This document shows, piece after piece, positions 25,259 through 33,673 of a stretch of 48,556 nt of DNA; the stretch's first letter is position 1; each line of letters opens with the position of its first letter. The notes beneath the pieces were generated by a model that was given only the letters and a program-made list of their open reading frames with translations, had not been told where the DNA came from and did not search any database. Position numbers and translations under genes: made by a program. Source of the DNA: an uncultured Lachnospiraceae bacterium (lineage in GTDB: Bacteria; Bacillota; Clostridia; Lachnospirales; Lachnospiraceae). The stretch covers positions 1 through 48,556 of the forward strand of contig CANPYY010000016.1 in the NCBI GenBank assembly GCA_947588675.1. Direction: 5' to 3'.

Positions 25259-26626
25259 TTACGCCTGTTTTTTATGGAATATTCTCTTGAAGAAATTGTA
25301 CATTCCCGGTCTATAAACTCCAACGTCATGTCCGCCTCCCGGTACTTCATAAAATATATGCGGCACACCGTTTTCTTTTAACGCCTCATGGTACTCCATC
25401 GGGAACTGTTTAACAACGCTGTCATTTCCGCCCTTTACTATCATTACAAGCGTATCGTCCATATATTGGTCCTGCAATGTAAACGTTTCTTTCGTAAATA
25501 ATCCCACATCCGTCACGCCATTATCTGTAAAATCAAATATTCCCGGCGCAGGACAGAACGCGCCGATATATCTGAACATATCCTGAAGTTCAAATCCTAT
25601 ATGAAGGGTTACGCGGCCTCCCATTGAGAATCCCCCAATTGCCGTATATTCACGTCCGGTAAGCGTTGAATAATTCTCGTTTATATATGGCATAAGGCAC
25701 TCTTTAAGGTCGTTCAAAAAGTTGTTATATCCCTTATAATGCTCCACACTGAAGAAAGGATTCGAGCCCGGCCCGTTTGTCTCATTGGCGCAGCAGCTTG
25801 GAAATACCGCTATCATTTCTTCAGCATCACCGTTTGCAATAGCATTCCATACAACATTCTGTACATTATCTCCCGGAAGCGAAGTTTCATTGCCTCCTAT
25901 ACCGTGGCACAGATACACTACCGGATATTTTTTGTCCTCCGTATACCCTTTTGGAAGCACTACTTTCGCCTTTCTCTGTACCACTTCTCCTTCTTTAATT
26001 ACGGTAGAATCATAGGTGATATCTACCATTTCACCTTCATTTTCCGCAATTTTTCGGTCAAATCCATCCGGTACCGGATAACTTTCATAATTTTCATCAC
26101 CTAAATACTGTGAAATTGGTTCCATCTCAGATTCAGGCGCCGCCGTTTCCTCAGGTTCTTCCGTATTTTTAGGCGGCTCTGCCGTAATCTGCGGTTCAGC
26201 GCTCGCGGCTGCGTCCGGCGTTACAGTCGGTTCAGTAGCCGGAACTGTCTGCGCAGGAGCTGGCTCAGTATTATTTGCTTCTTCTTTTTCCTTTGCCTTT
26301 ATCGTAACTTTAACTTTTCCAAGTTTCGTTGTCTTTTTCTTATATGTTTCTTTTACAGTAATATTAACTTTTCCTTCTTTTTTTGCTTTAATCACACCGC
26401 TTTTTGAAACGCTTGCTTTCGCTTTTGACGAAGAAGTATATTTATATACCGCCTTTTTATTTTTATTTTTTATAACAATCTTCGACTTTTCCCCAACAGT
26501 CATCGTAACCTTTTTCGTCTTAATTTTTGCCTTCTTTGATGCGTTTGCTGTATCAGCGCAAACCCCTGAAAACACAAGCCCGCATACAAGCAGCATACAA
26601 ACTGTTTTTTTAACAATAGTTTTCAC
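25259..26626 (-). CDS. Secreted esterase with N-terminal Big2-like domain
   Basis: A 455-residue exported enzyme. A signal peptide (VKKTVCMLLVCGLVFSGVCA) is followed by a Lys-rich bacterial Ig-like (Big2-type) domain at about residues 30-115, with a KSGVIKAKKEGKVNITV strand pattern. Next is a Pro/Glu/Thr/Ala-rich linker (about 118-175) and a PF00756-type alpha/beta-hydrolase domain. Its triad is probably Ser334 in GGFSMGG, Asp402 in KGGNDS and His433 in PGGGHDVG. It resembles feruloyl/acetyl-xylan esterase modules, so plant cell-wall ester cleavage is likely but the substrate is inference. The start is GTG 26626 with GAGGGGG eight bases upstream; an upstream ATG lies at or before the predicted transcript start. 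Confidence 0.87.
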   Translation of the reverse strand: MKTIVKKTVCMLLVCGLVFSGVCADTANASKKAKIKTKKVTMTVGEKSKIVIKNKNKKAVYKYTSSSKAKASVSKSGVIKAKKEGKVNITVKETYKKKTTKLGKVKVTIKAKEKEEANNTEPAPAQTVPATEPTVTPDAAASAEPQITAEPPKNTEEPEETAAPESEMEPISQYLGDENYESYPVPDGFDRKIAENEGEMVDITYDSTVIKEGEVVQRKAKVVLPKGYTEDKKYPVVYLCHGIGGNETSLPGDNVQNVVWNAIANGDAEEMIAVFPSCCANETNGPGSNPFFSVEHYKGYNNFLNDLKECLMPYINENYSTLTGREYTAIGGFSMGGRVTLHIGFELQDMFRYIGAFCPAPGIFDFTDNGVTDVGLFTKETFTLQDQYMDDTLVMIVKGGNDSVVKQFPMEYHEALKENGVPHIFYEVPGGGHDVGVYRPGMYNFFKRIFHKKQA

Positions 26627-26665
26627 AATATATTCCCCCTCAGTGTAGTCTTTATTACAAGCCAT

Positions 26666-26695
26666 ATTATATAATTACTTTATATAATATGTCAA
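26666..26695 (-). promoter_or_regulatory. sigma-A promoter of the esterase gene
   Basis: On the minus strand TTGACA (26695-26690), 18 bp, then TATAAT (26671-26666). Transcription would start near 26659, which supports the GTG start at 26626. Confidence 0.7.
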
Positions 26696-26714
26696 TTCAC
26701 TTTTGGTTTTAGCT

Positions 26715-28142
26715 TTACTGTTTTTCACTGCGGGGCAGGCTTACCCTGAAAAATCTCCTTGCCAGATGACGCCCGTTAAACGGCACAAGCGGATACAGAT
26801 AACTTCGCCCTTTAAAAGTTCTGTTAAATACAAGTCCCGCAACTGCAAGCAGAATACCGCCGGCATATCCGTATACTCCAAATATGGATGTTGCTATCAG
26901 CGTAATAATCCTTAAAAATTTAAGCGCATAGCCAAGTTCAAAATTGACCTGCGTATAATTTGCAACTGCGACAAACGCCATATACAACATTATTTCAGCG
27001 TTAAACCATCCTGAACTTACCGTAAAATCTCCAAGCACTATACCTGCGACAACGCTTAACGGCGTGCTTAACATATTCGGCGTATTAAGCGACGCAAGCC
27101 TCAGTCCGTCTATCGCAAATTCCAGTATAAGCAGCTGAAATATAACCGGTATATTTATCGGCTCATCAATCATTATAAATTTCAGGCAGTCCGGTATATA
27201 CGCCGGATGCATTATTAAAAGAAGAAATGTAGGCGACAAAAGCAGGGCCGCAATATTTATTATAAATCTTGAAAGGCGCAGATATGTTCCGGTAATCGGC
27301 GGGAAATAATAATCATCTGCATCCTCGACAATATCAAACATAGAAGCGGGAACAATAATCGCAGAAGGCGAATTATCTACAAGTATAGCTATATTACCTT
27401 CAAGAATACATGCCGCGGTAGTATCGGGTCTTTCCGAAAATTTGAATTTTGGAAAAGGATTGTACCATCTGTGTGGATAAAAACATTCTACAAAACTTTC
27501 CTGGTTCATTGTAAGGGAGTCAACATCTATTGCATTTATCCTTCTTTCAACCTCTTTTAATATATCTTTATCCGCTCTGTCAGACATATAAGATACAACA
27601 ACATCCGTTTTGGAGCTTTTCCCGACAGAGAAAATTTTCATAACCAGACTGGGATTGCGTATACGCCTTCTTATAAGCGCGGTATTAAAAACTACCGTTT
27701 CCACAAACCCATCGCGGGAGCCTCTCATCACTTTATCTTTTTCAGGTTCCTCGACGCCCCTTGCCGGATAAGTACGGAAATCCGTTCCGATAAGCATATC
27801 ATAACCATCTACCAGAAGCACAGGTATTCCCGACATAAAGGAGCGTATAAATGTTTCCTTATCGCCAATAAGGTCACATTCACCGTACGGCACGAGTCCC
27901 TGCATAAAATCATCCACATTTTCGGGTATTTCTTCCGCCTGTATCTTAAACATAAACTCCATTACTTTTTCCATTACTTCATCTTTGCAGAAACCATCGA
28001 TAAAATAATAACAGGCCTTTCTTCCCCCTATTAAAAAAGGTTTCTCCATAACGTCAAAGCTGTCTTTAACATGTATGAGCTCATCCAGATATTTTTTATT
28101 CTTTTCATAATTCATTGAAAAATTTGATTTATTTTCAGGCAT
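26715..28142 (-). CDS. GerA family spore germination protein (SpoVAF-like)
   Basis: A 475-residue GerA/SpoVAF-family protein. A soluble N-terminal domain (about 1-270) contains SFDVMEKPFLIGGRKACYYF, VDGYDMLIGTDFRTYPARGV and FVETVVFNTALIRRRI. A membrane domain with about five or six segments follows, including the family NTPNMLSTPLSVVAGIVLGD and a final EKQ tail. GerA A-subunits form nutrient germinant receptors with B and C subunits, and SpoVAF is a related spoVA-locus protein; the N-terminus looks closer to SpoVAF. No B, C or spoVA genes adjoin. The start at 28142 is chosen because GGAG lies nine bases upstream; an in-frame ATG at 28157 has no site. A forespore-type promoter lies directly upstream. 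Confidence 0.88.
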   Translation of the reverse strand: MPENKSNFSMNYEKNKKYLDELIHVKDSFDVMEKPFLIGGRKACYYFIDGFCKDEVMEKVMEFMFKIQAEEIPENVDDFMQGLVPYGECDLIGDKETFIRSFMSGIPVLLVDGYDMLIGTDFRTYPARGVEEPEKDKVMRGSRDGFVETVVFNTALIRRRIRNPSLVMKIFSVGKSSKTDVVVSYMSDRADKDILKEVERRINAIDVDSLTMNQESFVECFYPHRWYNPFPKFKFSERPDTTAACILEGNIAILVDNSPSAIIVPASMFDIVEDADDYYFPPITGTYLRLSRFIINIAALLLSPTFLLLIMHPAYIPDCLKFIMIDEPINIPVIFQLLILEFAIDGLRLASLNTPNMLSTPLSVVAGIVLGDFTVSSGWFNAEIMLYMAFVAVANYTQVNFELGYALKFLRIITLIATSIFGVYGYAGGILLAVAGLVFNRTFKGRSYLYPLVPFNGRHLARRFFRVSLPRSEKQ

Positions 28143-28153
28143 ATTTATCAACT

Positions 28154-28204
28154 CCATGAATATTTACAACTTAGTATGTGAAAATAAATGGTAAATATTC
28201 ATGG
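28154..28204. repeat. 14-bp perfect inverted repeat in a divergent intergenic region
   Basis: CCATGAATATTTAC (28154-28167) and GTAAATATTCATGG (28191-28204) are exact reverse complements with 23 bp between them. The right arm supplies the -35 of the candidate sigma-G promoter, the left arm spans its start region and the in-frame ATG 28157. It may be a regulator-binding dyad or an mRNA hairpin on the other strand. Confidence 0.8.
28172..28201 (-). promoter_or_regulatory. Candidate sigma-G/sigma-F promoter of the GerA-like gene
   Basis: On the minus strand TGAATA (28201-28196; GAATA fits the sigma-G -35 GHATR) is followed after 17 bp by CATACTA (28178-28172), an exact match to the sigma-G -10 CATNMTA. 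Transcription would start about 25 bases before the gene. No sigma-A hexamers compete. This fits forespore expression of a germination protein. Confidence 0.6.
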
Positions 28205-28221
28205 AATTATCACTTTTAATA

Positions 28222-28230
28222 TGCTAAAAT
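28222..28230 (+). promoter_or_regulatory. Candidate extended -10 promoter of the DUF4250 gene
   Basis: TGCTAAAAT: TG extension and -10 TAAAAT (28225-28230), about 30 bp before the start codon. The -35 region is weak. Confidence 0.4.
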
Positions 28231-28260
28231 AAAGTCCTGATTATATAGGAGGATACTCAA

Positions 28261-28437
28261 ATGACAATGCCAAAAGACCCCGTAATACTTTTAAGCTGCA
28301 TTAACACTCTTTTAAGAGATAAGTATAGCAGCTTAAATGAACTGTGCGATTCCGAAGACGTCTGTATATCAGACATTGCACAGCCATTAGCTGCTATTGG
28401 ATATACTTATAACGAAAAAACCAATCAATTTGTCTGA
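28261..28437 (+). CDS. DUF4250 domain protein, 58 aa
   Basis: A 58-residue protein reading MTMPKDPVILLSCINTLLRD, then a helix containing SLNELCDSEDVCISDIAQ, ending in YTYNEKTNQFV. This is the DUF4250 family pattern (MTLPKDPxxLLSxINxxLRD near the start, YxYxxxxNQF at the end). The family is small and of unknown function, found in Clostridia. AGGAGG lies eight bases upstream of the ATG, supporting translation. It diverges from the GerA-like gene, and its last 13 bp overlap the end of glgB on the other strand. Confidence 0.9.
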   Translation: MTMPKDPVILLSCINTLLRDKYSSLNELCDSEDVCISDIAQPLAAIGYTYNEKTNQFV

Positions 28438-30656
28438 GCCGGTTTCTTCCTTTCAACATAATTATATTCAAATACTCTTGCTGAAAGCGGCGGAAGTTTT
28501 ATATTAAGACTGTAGTCCCTGCCGTCGCATTCTTCTTTAACCGCCCGGAGTACTTTATCCTCCGCGCGTCCTTCACCTGCAAACTCCTCATCATCTGAGT
28601 TTAATATTTCCGTATATTTTCCTGAACACGGAACTCCTATTTTATACGCCTCATGCTCAACCGGCGTAAAATTATATATAAACAGAAGCTGCTTTTTCGT
28701 GCCTGAACCTCTCCTTACAAACGAAACTATACTGTTTGCATTATCATCACAGGTAAGCCATTCAAATCCTATCGGGTCATAATCATTATAGTACATTGAA
28801 TCATTGGACGAATACAGCTCGTTTAACTTCTGCACAAACCGTTTCATACCCCTGTGCTCCCTGTGTTCAAGCAGATTCCATTCAAGCGAAACAGCCTCGT
28901 TCCATTCATGCGTCTGCGCAAACTCCTGTCCCATAAATAAAAGCTTCTTTCCGGGATGCCCGTACATAAACGCATATGCCGTTTTCAGGTTTGCAAATTT
29001 CTGCGGCATATCTCCCGGCATTTTATATATCATTGACGCTTTTCCATGAACGACCTCGTCATGTGAAAGTACCTGTATAAAGTTTTCGCTGTAGGCATAC
29101 ATCATACTGAAGCAAAGCTTATTATGGTTTCCCGAACGAAACAGTGGGTCCGTTTTCATATAATCGAGGAAATCATTCATCCAGCCCATATTCCACTTAA
29201 ACATAAAACCAAGTCCGCCAAACTCTACCGGCGCCGTAACACCCGCCCACGCAGTAGACTCCTCCGCTATCATATATATACCGGGAGCCTGACTCTCTAT
29301 GACTGAATTAAGATGTCCGAAAAATTTTATGACGTCTTTATTATCATTACTGCCGTCAGGGTTAGGAAGCCATTCGCCATCCTGCTTGCCATAATCCAGA
29401 TAAAGCATTGACGCAACCGCATCAACCCTTAATGCGTCTATATGAAATTCATTCGCCCAGTAAAGTACATTCGCCAGAAGAAAATTGCATACTTCATTAC
29501 TCGAATAATCAAATATATATGTCCCCCAGTCCGGATGTTCTCCTTTCCTCGGATCGCTGTATTCATATAACGGCGTGCCGTCAAATCTTCCAAGGCCGTG
29601 CGCATCCCGCGGAAAATGGGCGGGAACCCAGTCAAGTATAACCGATATTCCGTTTAAGTGAAGCATATCAATAAGATATTTAAATTCTTCCGGTGTTCCG
29701 TATCTGCTTGTCGGCGCATAATATCCTGTCACCTGATAACCCCACGAGCCATCAAACGGATACTCGGAAATTCCCATAAGTTCAACATGCGTATAGTTCA
29801 TATCTTTAAGATAACTGCAAAGTTCATCTGCAAGCTGGACATAACTGTAAAAACTGCCGTCAGCATTTCTTTTCCATGAGCCTATATGGCATTCATATAT
29901 AGCCATCGGCATTCTCCGCCTGTCATTCCTGGTAATACTTCTGCGCTTTTTCATCCAGGCGGTATCTTTCCATTCATAACTTTCGGAATCATATACTACG
30001 GATGCGTTCTGTGGCCTGATTTCGGAATAAGACGCATACGGGTCCGTTTTAAACAGGGTTTCTCCTGATGCGGTTGTAATGCTGTATTTATAAATATCTC
30101 CCTGTTTTATTCCGGGAATAAATAACTCATGTATTCCTGAATTTTCAAGCCTTTGCATCTGGTGCAGTCTTTTATCCCACATATTGAAACTGCCAACCAC
30201 GCTTACCGACTTTGCATTCGGCGCCCATACCGCAAATAAAGTTCCGTTTACCCCGTCTATATCCATAATATGCGCGCCAAGTTTTTTATATATCTGATAA
30301 TGGGTACCTTCCGCAAAAAGATACTTGTCCATATCTCCAAGTACAGGTCCATATATATAAGGGTCTTTATATTCTATTATATCTTCTTCTGAATATTTCA
30401 CGCTGTATTCATAAGAACCGATATCCCTGCCCTTATGATACATTGCAAAAAATCCCCCGTCGCCTATACTTTCCATTTCATATTTTTTATCCTTACATAC
30501 AATACATATGCTTTCGGCACCCGGCCTGTAGGCGGCAAATATTATGCCGTCTTCATACTCATGACGTCCAAGCAGTTTGTGGGGATTGTCACATTCACCC
30601 GCTATTATACTGTCATAGCACTGCCAATCCATCCATTTTTCTATTTTATCGTGCAT
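28425..30656 (-). CDS. glgB: 1,4-alpha-glucan branching enzyme
   Basis: A 743-residue GH13 enzyme that introduces alpha-1,6 branches into glycogen. It has the N-terminal branching-enzyme module (NPHKLLGRHEYEDG), a CBM48 (FAVWAPNAKSVSVVGSFNMW) and the catalytic barrel with nucleophile Asp in DALRVDAVASML (about residue 410), acid/base Glu in MIAEESTAW (about 464) and the Asp of LSHDEVVHGK. The C-terminal all-beta domain is complete. ATG 30656 has AGGAG eight bases upstream; the GTG three codons earlier is too close to the site. It follows pgcA by 53 bp and is probably co-transcribed from the pgcA promoter. Confidence 0.97.
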   Translation of the reverse strand: MHDKIEKWMDWQCYDSIIAGECDNPHKLLGRHEYEDGIIFAAYRPGAESICIVCKDKKYEMESIGDGGFFAMYHKGRDIGSYEYSVKYSEEDIIEYKDPYIYGPVLGDMDKYLFAEGTHYQIYKKLGAHIMDIDGVNGTLFAVWAPNAKSVSVVGSFNMWDKRLHQMQRLENSGIHELFIPGIKQGDIYKYSITTASGETLFKTDPYASYSEIRPQNASVVYDSESYEWKDTAWMKKRRSITRNDRRRMPMAIYECHIGSWKRNADGSFYSYVQLADELCSYLKDMNYTHVELMGISEYPFDGSWGYQVTGYYAPTSRYGTPEEFKYLIDMLHLNGISVILDWVPAHFPRDAHGLGRFDGTPLYEYSDPRKGEHPDWGTYIFDYSSNEVCNFLLANVLYWANEFHIDALRVDAVASMLYLDYGKQDGEWLPNPDGSNDNKDVIKFFGHLNSVIESQAPGIYMIAEESTAWAGVTAPVEFGGLGFMFKWNMGWMNDFLDYMKTDPLFRSGNHNKLCFSMMYAYSENFIQVLSHDEVVHGKASMIYKMPGDMPQKFANLKTAYAFMYGHPGKKLLFMGQEFAQTHEWNEAVSLEWNLLEHREHRGMKRFVQKLNELYSSNDSMYYNDYDPIGFEWLTCDDNANSIVSFVRRGSGTKKQLLFIYNFTPVEHEAYKIGVPCSGKYTEILNSDDEEFAGEGRAEDKVLRAVKEECDGRDYSLNIKLPPLSARVFEYNYVERKKPAQTN

Positions 30657-30709
30657 AGAATCCACTCCTGTATTTTATTATCCCATCTGACTTCGTACCG
30701 ATGGGTATA

Positions 30710-32446
30710 CTAAGCAATCACCCTATCAATCATTTTAAGAACCGCATCGGCAAATGATTTCGATTTCTGTTCTGCATCATCAAGATTATCTGCCACTATT
30801 CCGTAGTAAAACTTAACTTTCGGTTCAGTACCCGACGGCCTTACACAAAACCACGCCTTATTATCCAGTTCATAATAAAGTACATTTGACTGCGGAAGTC
30901 CCGTCTGCGTCACTTCGCCTGTGGCAAGGTCTGTAATAGTGTTAAGTTGATAATCCCTAGCTGCTAACACCTTATATCCGCCTACTTCTTTTGGCGTATT
31001 TTTACGGAGAGAATCCATTATTGCCTGTATCTTTTCAAGTCCTTCCTTTCCTTTCATGGTAATGGCTGTGACATCATCCTTGTAATAACCATATCTCTCA
31101 TACATATCAAGCATTGCATCCCAGAGTGATTTCCCTTTTGTCTTATAATATGCTGCCGCCTCGCACAACTTCATAACTGCGACAATCGCATCTTTATCAC
31201 GCGCATGAGTTCCTACAAGGCATCCGTAACTTTCTTCAAAGCCGAACAGATAATGTCCTTTTCCGCTTGTTTCAAATTTAAGTATCTGCTGTCCTATATA
31301 TTTAAAGCCTGTAAGTACCTCAATAAGTTTTACCCCATAATAATCAGCTATTGCGTCTGCCATATTCGATGATACAATAGTCTTTACTAAAACCCCGTCC
31401 GAAGGAAGTCCCTCCGTCGCTTTTCTCTGACCTATTTCATAGTCGCCTATAAGACATCCTGACATATTTCCGGTAAGCGTAATATATTCTCCGCTACAGG
31501 CATCCTTAACATACACTCCAAGACGGTCTGCATCCGGGTCTGTAGCAAGCACAAGGTCCGCATCCTTTTCCTTTGCAAGTTTAAGCGCAAGCTCAAAGGC
31601 TTCCGCCGCTTCGGGGTTTGGATAACTTACCGTAGGGAAATCTCCATCCGGCAGTTCCTGTTCGGGAACGACATATACGTTTTTAAATCCGATTTCCCTA
31701 AGTATTCTCCTTGCCGGAATATTGCCCGTTCCATGAAGCGGTGTATATACAATTTTAATACTGTCGCCTACAGCCTCTATACATTCTTTATGAATAATAA
31801 GTTTTTTAAGTTCTGCCATATATTTATCATCCAGTGCCTGTCCTATAACTTCATACAGTCCTGCTGATACTGCGTCTTCTTTTGACATTGTCTTTACCGT
31901 ATTATAATCCGTTACAGCCTTTACCTCAGCCATAATTCCCGTATCATGGGGCGGCGTAATCTGCGCTCCGTCTTCCCAGTATACCTTATATCCGTTATAC
32001 TCAGGCGGATTGTGGCTTGCAGTAATATTAATACCGGCAATACAGCCAAGCTCCCTTACCGCAAATGAAAGTTCCGGCGTAGGCCGCAAGCTTTCAAATA
32101 CATATGCCTTTATTCCATTTGCAGCAAGGCACAGCGCCGCTTCATCTGCAAATTCCGGCGACATTCTTCTTGAGTCATAGGCAATTGCAACGCCCTTTGA
32201 CTGACCCTTCTGTTTAACTATATAATTAGCAAGTCCCTGCGTAGCCTTTCTTACCGTATATATATTCATCCTGTTTGTTCCTGCCCCGATAACGCCCCTT
32301 AATCCTGCAGTACCAAACTCAAGCTCCTTATAAAATCTGTCCTGTATTTCCTGCTCATTTCCTGCAAGTTCTTTAAGCTCCCGTATTGTAGCTTCGTCGA
32401 AATATGGATTATCAATCCACGCCTGATATACTTCCTTATAATCCAT
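30710..32446 (-). CDS. pgcA: Phospho-sugar mutase (alpha-phosphoglucomutase)
   Basis: A 578-residue alpha-D-phosphohexomutase of the PgcA/PMM-PGM type, interconverting glucose 6- and 1-phosphate. Visible are ELEFGTAGLRGVIGAG at the N-terminus, the phosphoserine loop TASHNPPEYNGYK (about residue 145), the metal loop DPDADRLG (about 305), and the C-terminal phosphate-binding RPSGTEPKVKFY. GGAGG lies eight bases before the ATG. With glgB downstream it points to glycogen or other glucan synthesis; a possible hairpin (CCCATC/GATGGG at 30682-30705) lies between the two genes. Confidence 0.94.
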   Translation of the reverse strand: MDYKEVYQAWIDNPYFDEATIRELKELAGNEQEIQDRFYKELEFGTAGLRGVIGAGTNRMNIYTVRKATQGLANYIVKQKGQSKGVAIAYDSRRMSPEFADEAALCLAANGIKAYVFESLRPTPELSFAVRELGCIAGINITASHNPPEYNGYKVYWEDGAQITPPHDTGIMAEVKAVTDYNTVKTMSKEDAVSAGLYEVIGQALDDKYMAELKKLIIHKECIEAVGDSIKIVYTPLHGTGNIPARRILREIGFKNVYVVPEQELPDGDFPTVSYPNPEAAEAFELALKLAKEKDADLVLATDPDADRLGVYVKDACSGEYITLTGNMSGCLIGDYEIGQRKATEGLPSDGVLVKTIVSSNMADAIADYYGVKLIEVLTGFKYIGQQILKFETSGKGHYLFGFEESYGCLVGTHARDKDAIVAVMKLCEAAAYYKTKGKSLWDAMLDMYERYGYYKDDVTAITMKGKEGLEKIQAIMDSLRKNTPKEVGGYKVLAARDYQLNTITDLATGEVTQTGLPQSNVLYYELDNKAWFCVRPSGTEPKVKFYYGIVADNLDDAEQKSKSFADAVLKMIDRVIA

Positions 32447-32498
32447 TCATGTATCCTCCCTTAATTTTATTAAATAACTATAATTAAAAAACTAATTA

Positions 32499-32527
32499 AT
32501 TATACCAAATTTTTAGTTTTCTTTCAA
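32499..32527 (-). promoter_or_regulatory. sigma-A promoter of pgcA-glgB
   Basis: On the minus strand TTGAAA (32527-32522), 17-bp spacer, and a perfect TATAAT (32504-32499). The predicted leader is about 45 nt. Confidence 0.75.
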
Positions 32528-32542
32528 CCTTATTTTGCCATA

Positions 32543-33526
32543 TTACCTGATTTTGTCCGCAAATTTTATACGCTTATCAAACTGCTCGTTTAAGAGCGAA
32601 AGTTTCTTCATATTTTTTTCAGTCATAAGGGTTTTTTTCCCATTCATATAATAACTTGACAATTTCCAGAATTTCTCAGGATACATTAAAAAAATAGAAA
32701 GTATATGCCTCTCTCCGTCATCTAACTTTTTTATGCTTTCATAGCCGTTCATTACCGCTTCCCCGTATTTAATATCCCACTCATTTTTTTCCATTACTTT
32801 TCTTATAAAATAATACAAATCCATTATCTGCATACCATATGCGCATTTATCAAATACAGTAGTTGCGACTTCATCCCCGCATATAAATATATTGTGATAG
32901 GTATAAGAGCCGTGGTATACCTCGCCCGTATCGCAAACCCTGTCATACATTTGCGCATATGTACTTTCCGACAACATATCAACTGCATTTTCAGCCTGTT
33001 CAAAATACATGGGAAATACTTTTAAAAACGATATTTCAAAATCATTTTTATCGTTGTGCGCCCTAATATAATTTTTTATATGTTTAAGTTCTGCATTGTG
33101 GCGTTTAAATACCGATTCCATATTTTCAGCCGTTGTACATACTCCCATGCGGTCTGACTTAATTCCCTTCAGGTTCGCATGAAGCCTTCCCATGTTACGC
33201 GCGGCCATATATACATCATTTATGCTTTTCAGGTTACATTCCTCTCCTATATACCAGTCTTTTACAACATATCTCATTCCACTCTGGTCAGAACTGCTTA
33301 TATTTCCTTCATTATTAAGACAAAAACTGTCTATCATTCCAAACCCGTTTTCTTTAAGATGGGTCTTTATCATATTTTCCCATACCAGCCTTGTTGCAGA
33401 CGTGCGTGTTTCTTTAAGGAGTTTATATCCTCTGTCTGTTTCAAGCAGCACTGCTCCACGCACCCTTTTTGCTCCCCTTACCTCAAAATTATATTTTGCA
33501 AGCACCTCATCATATTTGTCCTCCAA
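32543..33526 (-). CDS. CotS family spore coat protein / kinase-fold protein
   Basis: A 327-residue protein with the APH/choline-kinase-like fold of the CotS/YutH family of Bacillus and Clostridia coat-associated proteins. Seen are an N-terminal strand region (KRVRGAVLLETDRGYKLLKE), RYVVKDWYIGEECN, and a degenerate catalytic loop HGSYTYHNIFI (HGDxxxxN in active kinases; the Asp is replaced). VFDKCAYGMQIMDLYYFIRK stands in place of the metal-binding motif. Loss of the catalytic Asp suggests a structural rather than kinase role. The start is TTG: 33526 has AGGAGG seven bases upstream; the adjacent TTG at 33529 is possible. No sigma-K or sigma-E promoter was identified. Divergent from the DUF885 gene. 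Confidence 0.82.
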   Translation of the reverse strand: MEDKYDEVLAKYNFEVRGAKRVRGAVLLETDRGYKLLKETRTSATRLVWENMIKTHLKENGFGMIDSFCLNNEGNISSSDQSGMRYVVKDWYIGEECNLKSINDVYMAARNMGRLHANLKGIKSDRMGVCTTAENMESVFKRHNAELKHIKNYIRAHNDKNDFEISFLKVFPMYFEQAENAVDMLSESTYAQMYDRVCDTGEVYHGSYTYHNIFICGDEVATTVFDKCAYGMQIMDLYYFIRKVMEKNEWDIKYGEAVMNGYESIKKLDDGERHILSIFLMYPEKFWKLSSYYMNGKKTLMTEKNMKKLSLLNEQFDKRIKFADKIR

Positions 33527-33673
33527 CAATAACCCTCCTTTTCCGACTGCATTGCCGGCAAAATGTGTCTGTTCAATATTTATGAAAATACGCTCTTATA
33601 TATTCTTATAAATAATTATGAATACTTACCTTTGTTACGAATAAATTATTGTAACAGGGAGGAATAATTTATT

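Noticed and set aside
30682-30705. CCCATC/GATGGG hairpin between pgcA and glgB as a terminator
   Set aside because: Six-base stem with a large loop and no T-tract on the minus strand; more likely incidental or a weak processing site.
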